IMG/VR virus record: IMGVR_UViG_3300033571_003152
Coordinates: 1-22,967 of that record
Source: a virus
Length of the DNA stretch: 22,967 bases
Direction: 5' to 3' (one strand)
In this document: positions 13,768 to 20,925 of the stretch, one piece after another
Layout of the letters: each line of letters opens with the position of its first letter
Numbering within the stretch: position 1 is the first letter of the stretch
Notes under the pieces: generated by a model
Seen by the model: only the letters and a program-made list of their open reading frames with translations
The model's database searches: none
Told to the model about the DNA's origin: nothing
Program-made: the position numbers and the translations under genes

Positions 13768-14214
13768 ATGCGTGTTTCAAGTGAAGGACTTAGGCTTATT
13801 AAGCACCATGAGGGCGTTAGAGCAAAGCCTTACAAAGATTGTATTGGCTTATGGACAGTTGGAGTTGGTCACCTTATTGGCAACGGCAAGTCTCTTCCTG
13901 ACGCTTGGGATAGAGTACTTACTTTAGATGAAATAGATGCGCTCCTTGTACGGGATCTCAATAGATTTGAAAGAGGAGTTGCTTTGCAACTTCCTGTGTC
14001 TCTTAGACAATGTGAATTTGATAGTCTTGTGTCTTTTGCTTTTAACCTTGGTTTGGGCACACTACAAAGATCAACCCTCCGTCAAAAGATCCTTAGAGGC
14101 GATAAAAAGGGCGCTTCAGAACAGATTTTAAGGTATAATAGGGCAGGCGGGAAGATTGTAAAAGGTCTTGTAAAACGTCGTAACGATGAATATCAATTAT
14201 TTTTACGAGGTTAA
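13768..14214 (+). CDS. endolysin, GH24 T4-type lysozyme
   Basis: 148 residues, typical for the P22/T4 lysozyme family. Catalytic residues are E15 (IKHHEG), D24 (YKDCIG) and T30 in LWTVGVGH. C-terminal family features include FDSLVSFAFNLGLGTLQRST and a basic end, GLVKRRNDEYQLFLRG. It hydrolyses the beta-1,4 bond between MurNAc and GlcNAc in peptidoglycan. There is no N-terminal signal or SAR-type hydrophobic segment, so release should depend on the holin upstream. It begins directly after the holin stop and ends three bases before the adaptor gene. Confidence in the family is high. Confidence 0.93.
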   Translation: MRVSSEGLRLIKHHEGVRAKPYKDCIGLWTVGVGHLIGNGKSLPDAWDRVLTLDEIDALLVRDLNRFERGVALQLPVSLRQCEFDSLVSFAFNLGLGTLQRSTLRQKILRGDKKGASEQILRYNRAGGKIVKGLVKRRNDEYQLFLRG

Positions 14215-14217
14215 GTA

Positions 14218-14853
14218 ATGACCACCGCAGTAGCAATGACCTATGACAGTTTGGTCGAAAACATTCAATCTTATTTAGAGCGTACAGACTTAGCTACATT
14301 AGAGAAGATACCTCTTTTCATTATGTTGGCTGAGCAAGTTATTGCTTCTGAAATAAAATTTCTAGGCAATTTAAATGTGGCTAATTCAGTTATGGTCACA
14401 GGCTCAAACTTAATTCAAAAACCTGCCCGATGGCACAAAACTGTGTCTATGAACGTCACTGTTGATGGTGTAAGAAACCCTGTATTACTTAGAACTTATG
14501 AATACCTTCGTGAGTATTGGCCTAATGACACAGACACATCCATACCAAAATTCTACTGTGATTACAACTACGATCATTGGTTAGTTGCTCCTACACCTGA
14601 CTCTAATTATTCTTTTGAGGTTTTATACTACGAGAGAGTACAGCCATTAGATTCTACAAACCAAACAAATTGGTTCACTATTTATGCACCACAAGCATTG
14701 CTTTATGGCTCACTATTACAAGCTATGCCTTTCCTAAAAAATGATGAGCGTACACCTATGTGGCAACAACAATATACAGCCATTATGAATACACTCAAAA
14801 CTGAAAACACTCAACGTATTGGAGACAGACAGGCAACTGTTCTTGACACTTAA
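14218..14853 (+). CDS. head-tail adaptor protein, SU10 type
   Basis: 211 residues. AMTYDSLVENIQSYLERTDL (residues 7-26) starts a helical bundle. PARWHKTVSMNV, YEYLREYWPNDTD and IPKFYCDYNYDHWLVAPTP mark the central beta part; FEVLYYERVQPLDSTNQTNW and LLYGSLLQAMPFLKNDERTP complete the pattern known from adaptor proteins under the portal of phage SU10 and relatives. The family links portal to tail nozzle. The gene follows the endolysin with GAGG near its start. The 1817 protein has a related general plan, so the phage may have two neck-type proteins. Confidence 0.87.
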   Translation: MTTAVAMTYDSLVENIQSYLERTDLATLEKIPLFIMLAEQVIASEIKFLGNLNVANSVMVTGSNLIQKPARWHKTVSMNVTVDGVRNPVLLRTYEYLREYWPNDTDTSIPKFYCDYNYDHWLVAPTPDSNYSFEVLYYERVQPLDSTNQTNWFTIYAPQALLYGSLLQAMPFLKNDERTPMWQQQYTAIMNTLKTENTQRIGDRQATVLDT

Positions 14854-14855
14854 TT

Positions 14856-16097
14856 ATGACTACATACAACTCACCTTTTGCAGGGGACGTCATACAACCA
14901 ACGGACGTCAGTTACGCATCGTATGACTTAGATACCGCAAGTATACAGCTCGTATGGCCTATTAACGGCAACGTATCGACCGATGTAGCGGCTCGTATTA
15001 TGGACATCGATGTTACTGTTGCATCACGAACATTGACCATGCCTCCTGCTAATCAAATATCGGTAGGTCAAGACGCTCTTATTAGAAATGTAGGTTCTGT
15101 ATCTTTTATTGTTGATGATTTTGATGGTAATCCAATTTGCAGTATTGACTCAGGCGCATCTAAATACATCTACGTTACTGACAATGCAACTACAGCAGGA
15201 ACATGGGGTGTTGTGGAGTTTGGTATTGGAACATCATCTCCTGACGCAGCTACCTTACAAGGTTTAGGTTTACTAGCAATTGGTACAACATTAAATCAAT
15301 CGCATCCAACATCATCAGTTACAGATTTATATACCTTTGTAGACTCAGACCGAGCACAAATGAAAATTTGGGGTGGTGGTACAGGTACAGCAGAACTTCC
15401 AATAGCATCTTCACTTGGTGATAATTGGTTCTGTTTCTTTAAAAATAATGGAACAGGCTCATATACCATTTCAACAACAGGCTCAGATACAATTGACTTA
15501 GCTTCAACAAAATTATTTCAGCCTAATGAGGCTTGTATTATTGTTTGTACAGGCGGTGAATATGTCACAGTAGGTTACGGAACAAGTACAAACTTCTTTT
15601 TTACCGCGCTCGTTAAAAACGTTACAAGTGGAACATACACATTATCCACATCAGAAGCTACAACAATCATTCAAGAATATGTAGGAAATTTAACAGGTAA
15701 TGTAATTGTTCAATATCCTCCTGTGGTAGCGCTTTATGTGGTAAGTAATCAAACTACATCAGGTGGATTTACTTTAACTTTAACAACAGGTGTACCTGGT
15801 GGTGCAACAGCTACAGTATCCCCTGGCAACCAAGCAACACTTGTGTGTGATGGTACAAACTTTTTTAATGCAAATACTGTACAAGCGGGTGCATCAGTAA
15901 GTTCTCTAGCTGATGGTAGCGTTTCAAACCCATCACTTTATTTTGCAGCAGAACCAACCACAGGTGTTTATAGACCTGGTGCAGGATGGTTTGGTATTAC
16001 AATTCTTGGGACAAATATTGCAGGTTTTAGCTCAACAGGGTTGCAAGTTTATGGTACAGGAAACTTTACAGGGGGAGTTCTTGGGGGAACTTTCTAA
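14856..16097 (+). CDS. tail fibre/spike protein, third fibre
   Basis: 413 residues. The N-terminal domain (residues about 1-125) includes TASIQLVWPINGNVSTDVAA, LTMPPANQISVGQDALIRNV and TAGTWGVVEFG. It is an attachment-type domain seen in phage fibres. A beta-rich middle follows (IWGGGTGTAEL, FKNNGTGSYTISTTGSDTI). Residues about 350-400 have the repeated fibre motif DGSVSNPSLYFAAEPTTGVY followed by RPGAGW. It ends TGNFTGGVLGGTF, matching the end of the 3235 fibre. There is no visible enzymatic (depolymerase) motif. It lies between adaptor and gp10-like genes and overlaps the latter by one base. Confidence 0.85.
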   Translation: MTTYNSPFAGDVIQPTDVSYASYDLDTASIQLVWPINGNVSTDVAARIMDIDVTVASRTLTMPPANQISVGQDALIRNVGSVSFIVDDFDGNPICSIDSGASKYIYVTDNATTAGTWGVVEFGIGTSSPDAATLQGLGLLAIGTTLNQSHPTSSVTDLYTFVDSDRAQMKIWGGGTGTAELPIASSLGDNWFCFFKNNGTGSYTISTTGSDTIDLASTKLFQPNEACIIVCTGGEYVTVGYGTSTNFFFTALVKNVTSGTYTLSTSEATTIIQEYVGNLTGNVIVQYPPVVALYVVSNQTTSGGFTLTLTTGVPGGATATVSPGNQATLVCDGTNFFNANTVQAGASVSSLADGSVSNPSLYFAAEPTTGVYRPGAGWFGITILGTNIAGFSSTGLQVYGTGNFTGGVLGGTF

Positions 16098-18364
16098 TGA
16101 CCAAAAAGGTCTTTGCTCCCGATACCCAACCTGGCATTCAACGCGATGGTACAGTCTTAGATAGAAACTACTATCAAGACGGTCAATGGGTTCGCTTTCA
16201 ACGCGGTCGTCCAAGAAAAATTCAAGGTTATCAAGAAATTTCAGAGTTCTTTGCGGGTCCATCTCGAGGTGTTTACTTAGATCCACAAGGTGAATTTAAC
16301 GCAGTATTCAACGGATTTAATAATGGAATGCAACGACTAGATATTAATAATCTAGGTGTTGGAACAGGCGTTATTGACATGACATTATCAGATTTTACAC
16401 CCGACGATAGAAATCTTTGGCAAATTGATTCAACATTTGATTCTCAAGGTACAAATCAACAAACATTACTAGCACACCCTGGTCTTAATTTAGCTAATAT
16501 TGCAAGCGAAATAAACTCCCCTGTTTTAGGTGGTGATATTACAGGAACTGCGCTGTCAAACATTGGTGTATTTAGTCTTACGGGCACATCAGATGGAACT
16601 GATACTATAATTTTATCAGCTACAACTTCTCTTGTTGGAGCAGGGCAATTAGTAACAGGAACAAGTGTTCCTTCTAATACTTATGTTGTATCAATCACAA
16701 GTGGAACTACTGTTGTGCTTACCAATCCTATTGGTGGAAGCATAGCTACTCAATCAATTCATAGTGCAGGATCATCATATACCAACGGAACATACACAAA
16801 TCAATCATTAGTAGGCGGATCAGGAACAGGAGCCGTTGCAACTATTGTTGTATCAGGTGGCGTAGTAACAACAGTCACTATGACCAACAATGGATCAGGG
16901 TACTTTCCAAATGAATTTTTAACTTGTCCGACACTTCCTGTTGGAACAGGATTTCAATTAGAAGTGTTGACTGTATCATCAAGCATATCATTTACTTTTA
17001 ATAATCAGATTAATGTTTCAGGTGGTGTTGTTGTTCTTCATCCATATACATTCGTGTATGGCAACAATGGATTAATTAAAAATAATTCAGCAGGAAATCT
17101 TAATGATTGGGTGTCAGCAGATTCTAATGAGACAAACGTATCTTCTACAAAAATAGTAAAAGGCTTGCCTGTTCGAGGTGGTACAAACGCTCCATCAGGT
17201 TTGTTTTGGGCTTTAGATTCATTAATTCGTGTTTCTTATGCTCCAACAACAACATCAGCAGGTGGCGTGGCATCCACATTTTATTGGCGTTATGACGTCA
17301 TTTCATCACAGACATCTATTCTTTCCTCTCAGTCAGTTATTGAATATGACGGTATTTACTATTGGTGTGGTGTGGATAGATTCTTGCTTTATAACGGTGT
17401 CGTAAAAGAAATTCCAAATAATTTTAATCAAAACTATTTTTTTGATAACTTAAATTATCAACAACGTCAAAAAGTTTGGGCAACTAAAGTGCCTCGTTAC
17501 GGTGAAATTTGGTGGTTCTATCCACGTGGTAATGCAACTGAATGTACTGACGCAATTATTTATAACATCCGTGAAAACTGTTGGTATGATTTAGGTCAAG
17601 CTGAAGGAGCAAGACGATCAGCGGGATACTTCTCACAAGTATTTGCTCGCCCAATCGCAATGGATTGGCAAATTAATAGATCACCTAGTGGAGAAGGTTC
17701 ATTAGCTAACTATATATCTATATTTAATGCAGGTAGCGGCTATACAGATGGTACTTATTATCAATTACCACTAGACAGCGCGTCAGGGTCAGGAATGGGA
17801 GCTTTTGCAAACATAACAGTATCAGGCGGAGCTGTTACAGAGGTTGCTATATTAGCTAAAGGATCAGGTTATGCTGTAGGAGATGTATTAGAATGTTCTG
17901 CGTTAGATTATTATGCAGGCGGTATGGGATATAACAGCGTTCTAACAATTACAGATGTACAAAATTTAGTTACATTATATCAGAATGAAGTTGGTTATAA
18001 TGCAGTTATACAAAACCAAGTGTATGCAATTCCTAGCTTTTTTGAGACTTCTAATTTAGGTTGGGTGTCAGGTGGTCCTGCACAACAATCACCTGAAGGA
18101 GCTAATTATTGGCTTAGATTAGAGCGGGTAGAGCCTGACTTTTTACAAACAGGGGATATGAGCCTATATGTTACAGGTCGTAAATTTGCTCAATCCGAAG
18201 ATGACACTACAGGTCCTTATGTATTTTCGCCCGATACAGGAAAGATAGATATGAGAGAGCAACGTCGAGAATTAAGATTAAAATTTGAAAGCAATGTGGT
18301 TGATGGTAATTACGAATTGGGTTATTTACTACTATCAGCAGACATTGGCGATGTGAGACCATAA
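16097..18364 (+). CDS. P22 gp10-like tail hub/DNA-stabilisation protein
   Basis: 755 residues. The N-terminus FAPDTQPGIQRDGTVLDRNY and WVRFQRGRPRKIQGYQEI matches the phage stabilisation proteins (P22 gp10-like). These extend the tail below the adaptor and hold packaged DNA. Beta-propeller-like segments follow: GIYYWCGVDRFLLYNGVVKE, VWATKVPRYGEIWWFYPRG and IIYNIRENCWYDLGQAEG. The C-terminus ends in a beta region (DMREQRRELRLKFESNVVDG). Two copies of an extra module (residues 223-280 and 544-604) and an SDGTDTIILSA-type unit (about 155-220) interrupt the fold, making it longer than P22 gp10 (about 470 residues). The start overlaps the fibre stop (TAATG). Confidence 0.86.
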   Translation: MTKKVFAPDTQPGIQRDGTVLDRNYYQDGQWVRFQRGRPRKIQGYQEISEFFAGPSRGVYLDPQGEFNAVFNGFNNGMQRLDINNLGVGTGVIDMTLSDFTPDDRNLWQIDSTFDSQGTNQQTLLAHPGLNLANIASEINSPVLGGDITGTALSNIGVFSLTGTSDGTDTIILSATTSLVGAGQLVTGTSVPSNTYVVSITSGTTVVLTNPIGGSIATQSIHSAGSSYTNGTYTNQSLVGGSGTGAVATIVVSGGVVTTVTMTNNGSGYFPNEFLTCPTLPVGTGFQLEVLTVSSSISFTFNNQINVSGGVVVLHPYTFVYGNNGLIKNNSAGNLNDWVSADSNETNVSSTKIVKGLPVRGGTNAPSGLFWALDSLIRVSYAPTTTSAGGVASTFYWRYDVISSQTSILSSQSVIEYDGIYYWCGVDRFLLYNGVVKEIPNNFNQNYFFDNLNYQQRQKVWATKVPRYGEIWWFYPRGNATECTDAIIYNIRENCWYDLGQAEGARRSAGYFSQVFARPIAMDWQINRSPSGEGSLANYISIFNAGSGYTDGTYYQLPLDSASGSGMGAFANITVSGGAVTEVAILAKGSGYAVGDVLECSALDYYAGGMGYNSVLTITDVQNLVTLYQNEVGYNAVIQNQVYAIPSFFETSNLGWVSGGPAQQSPEGANYWLRLERVEPDFLQTGDMSLYVTGRKFAQSEDDTTGPYVFSPDTGKIDMREQRRELRLKFESNVVDGNYELGYLLLSADIGDVRP
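16763..17908 (+). repeat. duplicated GSGYT module in the gp10-like gene
   Basis: Copy 1 is at 16763-16938 (residues 223-280) and copy 2 at 17726-17908 (544-604). Shared pattern: AGSxYTxGTYxxxxL, SGxGxxAxxxVSGGxVTxV, GSGYxxxxxLxC. The copies are separated by about 790 bases of conserved propeller-like sequence, so they look like two insertions of one mobile beta module. Confidence 0.85.
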
Positions 18365-18633
18365 TGGCAATTTCTTTAACCTACGACCCTCGTTTCCACA
18401 CGTTTGAATCATGGGCTTCTTTAATGACAGAAGCTTACGCATCACAACAATTACAAATTCCTAATGAAGAATTAAATTGGCAAGATTGGGCTGTAGGCAT
18501 GAGTGGTATTGATATATTTTCTAATCAAGGTATGCCAAACCCTTACAATTATGATAATTGGCAAACATGGGCAGAACATACTGTAAACGTCATTCAAGGG
18601 TTAACTAACGAGGGCAATAATATATTGCAATAG
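18364..18633 (+). CDS. small Trp-rich phage protein, unknown function
   Basis: 89 residues with aromatic-rich repeats: FHTFESWASLMTEAY, ELNWQDWAVGMSG and NYDNWQTWAEHTVNVIQG. The W-x2-W spacing recurs at regular intervals, giving an impression of three related helix-turn units. It starts in the last base of the gp10-like gene (ATAATG) and probably belongs to the tail. I recall similar short proteins behind gp10-like genes in marine phages but know no function. Confidence 0.75.
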   Translation: MAISLTYDPRFHTFESWASLMTEAYASQQLQIPNEELNWQDWAVGMSGIDIFSNQGMPNPYNYDNWQTWAEHTVNVIQGLTNEGNNILQ

Positions 18634-18635
18634 CT

Positions 18636-19082
18636 ATGCCAAAAAGCGCAAAACCAAGAAAGCAATATCAACCACCAAAGCAAAAAAATCCTTTGCATGG
18701 TTCAGGAACTATGACTACACAAGAGATTGTGCAACATAGCGCTGAAAAATATTATCCTGATCGTGATTGGAGACAGATTTATACTTGGGCTTATAAAGCA
18801 ATTCAAAGTAATGAATACAGAATGCTTAGAGAGCACAACACATTATTTTTATATAAGATTAATGGCGACACAGCAGAGCATTGTTTTTTATTTACGGCAG
18901 ACGACACAAAGAAAATTGTTACAGCATTTAAGAATGGATGTAAAGCGTTAAAGATAGCAGGATTCAAACGAATAGAAACAGAAGTATTAGATCCCCAAAT
19001 CATTAGATTAGCGAGGCTTGCAAAGCTTGAGGTTCATAATGAATTAAGGGATGGCGTTCAACATTTAGAAGTGACTTTATAA
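18636..19082 (+). CDS. unknown phage protein, possibly GNAT-fold
   Basis: 148 residues. A basic, disordered N-terminus (PKSAKPRKQYQPPKQKNP) precedes a compact domain. NTLFLYKINGDTAEHCFLFT, FKNGCKALKIAGFKRIETEV and RLARLAKLEVHNELRDGVQH follow the strand/helix order of small acetyltransferase-like virion-associated proteins in aquatic phages. I see no clear acetyl-CoA P-loop, so catalysis is doubtful. It is two bases after the previous gene and just before the large virion proteins, suggesting an assembly or internal virion role. Confidence 0.68.
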   Translation: MPKSAKPRKQYQPPKQKNPLHGSGTMTTQEIVQHSAEKYYPDRDWRQIYTWAYKAIQSNEYRMLREHNTLFLYKINGDTAEHCFLFTADDTKKIVTAFKNGCKALKIAGFKRIETEVLDPQIIRLARLAKLEVHNELRDGVQHLEVTL

Positions 19083-19083
19083 A

Positions 19084-20922
19084 ATGTCAAATCCATTAGG
19101 AGCCGTATTTGATGCAATAGGAAGTGTTGCCGAGTTTGTTATCGACAATGCTTTACCTATTATTGAAACGGTTGCATTGTCTTATGCATTAGGTCCTGCA
19201 GGATTTGCATTACAAGGAACAGATTTATTAGTTGCAAAAGCAATAGGAAGTGCAGCTATTTCAGCAATTAATGGGGGAAGTGTATTAAGCATAGCCACAG
19301 CAGGATTAATGCCATTTATCAATTCACCAGGGTGGATGAAAGAAAATCTTGGTATTGACTTTAATCCATCAGGAATGATTTCAAAACCAATTGCAGAGGC
19401 TCTAGGCAATACAGACTTTGCTAATGTTATTGCATCAGCTGCGGGTTCAGCTACCATGGGAGGTTTAGTTGGTGCAATCACAGGCGCTGATATTGCTCAA
19501 GCTGCTTTAGGTGCGGGGCTTGGATCTATCACAAGTCAAGCTATATCTAAAACATGGACAACTATTCAAAATAATTTACCTAAACTAACTAATTTACAAA
19601 ATAATTATGAGGCAACTTACGACCAAGTAAAAGACCTTATACCTCAATATCAAGGTTACCAAGAGTGCTTGGCAGATATGAATGATGCTGCAACGACATA
19701 TAATGATTATGTTAATGGAAAAGATTTTGCTAATTCAAAATTAGCATATGATGCATTAAAATCTCAATTTGACACAGCTAAAGCAAGTTATGAAACAGCA
19801 AGAGCAGCAAATGATGTATCTGCTGCAAATAGTTATGCGAAGACAGCAAATGCTTTAGTAGAGCAAATGAATAATGGTGATGTTGGAAAAGCATATCAAG
19901 CTAATATCAGCCAAGCAAATAATTTATTTCAGGCTTATGAAACTACTGTTGATACAGTAACAAGAGATTACATAAATAATCCTGAATTTCAATATAAAGC
20001 GCAAGTATATGCACCTGTGTTTGAAGATCTTGCAAAACAACAAGCCCAATATAATTTACTCACAAATCAGACACAAGCAGACTATTCTAATTACCAAATG
20101 GCTGATGCCTTAACTAAAGGCAATTATCAAGACGCGGCTAAAGCTTACACAGATTTACAAAAATACAATCAAGATATATTGGCATCTAACCCAAATGCAC
20201 AAGTAGCTACACCAAGCTTGTCTACTACACAAGCTGATTTCTTGAGTAAATACGCTACTGATCCAACACAGTATGGATCGCAAGCTTCACAAGTTTTTGC
20301 TAATTATACTGCCAACTATACGCCAACGACAGGTACAGGAACAGACACAAGCACTAGCACACAAACAGGAACAGGTACATCAACTAATCCATACGATAAC
20401 TTACCTAAATATCCTGACACGGGTACTACAACTACAAGCACAGGTACAACAACACCTATTACACCCACTACACCGACCACGCCCACAACGCCAACTACAC
20501 CAACTACACCAACGACACCTATACAAGACATAGGAAATAAACTTGTAGATGCTTTTGGAAATGCAATTAAGGGTGGTATTGTAGGTAACTTAACAGGACA
20601 AATAGTTAACTCTATTACAAATCAGCCTGACCCTAGACAGCCCACAGTAAAACCAACTGTTAGAGTTCCGCCCAAAAAAGTAGATGTAAGCACATTAACA
20701 CCATTTACAGGTCAATTACCTGCACAATTAACAGGTACAACAACACCTACAGGCGGTCTAGGACAGACATCAAATACCAACCAAACCACTACCCAAACAG
20801 GTAATAGTGGGTTACCATCAACTACACAACCGAAAACTCCTGCTCAGAAAGTAGATGTCAGCACACTCAAGCCTGTGACTGATACAAATTGGCTAAAGAG
20901 TATAGGCTTAGTACAAGGATAA
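19084..20922 (+). CDS. large virion protein, probable internal/ejection protein
   Basis: 612 residues. Residues 1-165 are Ala/Gly-rich with hydrophobic stretches (ETVALSYALGPAGFALQGTD and MGGLVGAITGADIAQAALGA), like membrane-active ejection proteins. Residues about 165-390 are a long helical, Gln/Ala-rich region (LQNNYEATYDQVKDLI, AYDALKSQFDTAKASYETAR). A Thr/Gly/Ser linker and a TPT repeat (460-479) follow. The C-terminus has two KVDVSTL motifs (about 532 and 589), each after a proline-rich stretch. The role of crossing the envelope during DNA entry is inference from composition and late position. No lytic transglycosylase motif was found. Confidence 0.82.
   Translation: MSNPLGAVFDAIGSVAEFVIDNALPIIETVALSYALGPAGFALQGTDLLVAKAIGSAAISAINGGSVLSIATAGLMPFINSPGWMKENLGIDFNPSGMISKPIAEALGNTDFANVIASAAGSATMGGLVGAITGADIAQAALGAGLGSITSQAISKTWTTIQNNLPKLTNLQNNYEATYDQVKDLIPQYQGYQECLADMNDAATTYNDYVNGKDFANSKLAYDALKSQFDTAKASYETARAANDVSAANSYAKTANALVEQMNNGDVGKAYQANISQANNLFQAYETTVDTVTRDYINNPEFQYKAQVYAPVFEDLAKQQAQYNLLTNQTQADYSNYQMADALTKGNYQDAAKAYTDLQKYNQDILASNPNAQVATPSLSTTQADFLSKYATDPTQYGSQASQVFANYTANYTPTTGTGTDTSTSTQTGTGTSTNPYDNLPKYPDTGTTTTSTGTTTPITPTTPTTPTTPTTPTTPTTPIQDIGNKLVDAFGNAIKGGIVGNLTGQIVNSITNQPDPRQPTVKPTVRVPPKKVDVSTLTPFTGQLPAQLTGTTTPTGGLGQTSNTNQTTTQTGNSGLPSTTQPKTPAQKVDVSTLKPVTDTNWLKSIGLVQG
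20461..20520 (+). repeat. 9-bp Thr-Pro-Thr coding repeat
   Basis: Six consecutive triplets of pattern TPT plus a final TP (residues 460-479) are encoded by varied ACN CCN ACN codons. Extended linkers of this kind are rigid and disordered. Minus-strand frames over it read as valine/glycine repeats and are artefacts. Confidence 0.85.
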
Positions 20923-20925
20923 TTT

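Noticed and set aside
13679-14131. Alternative + strand frames over the holin end and endolysin
   Set aside because: They lie within the endolysin gene, whose catalytic residues are intact; no family features are seen in the alternative frames.
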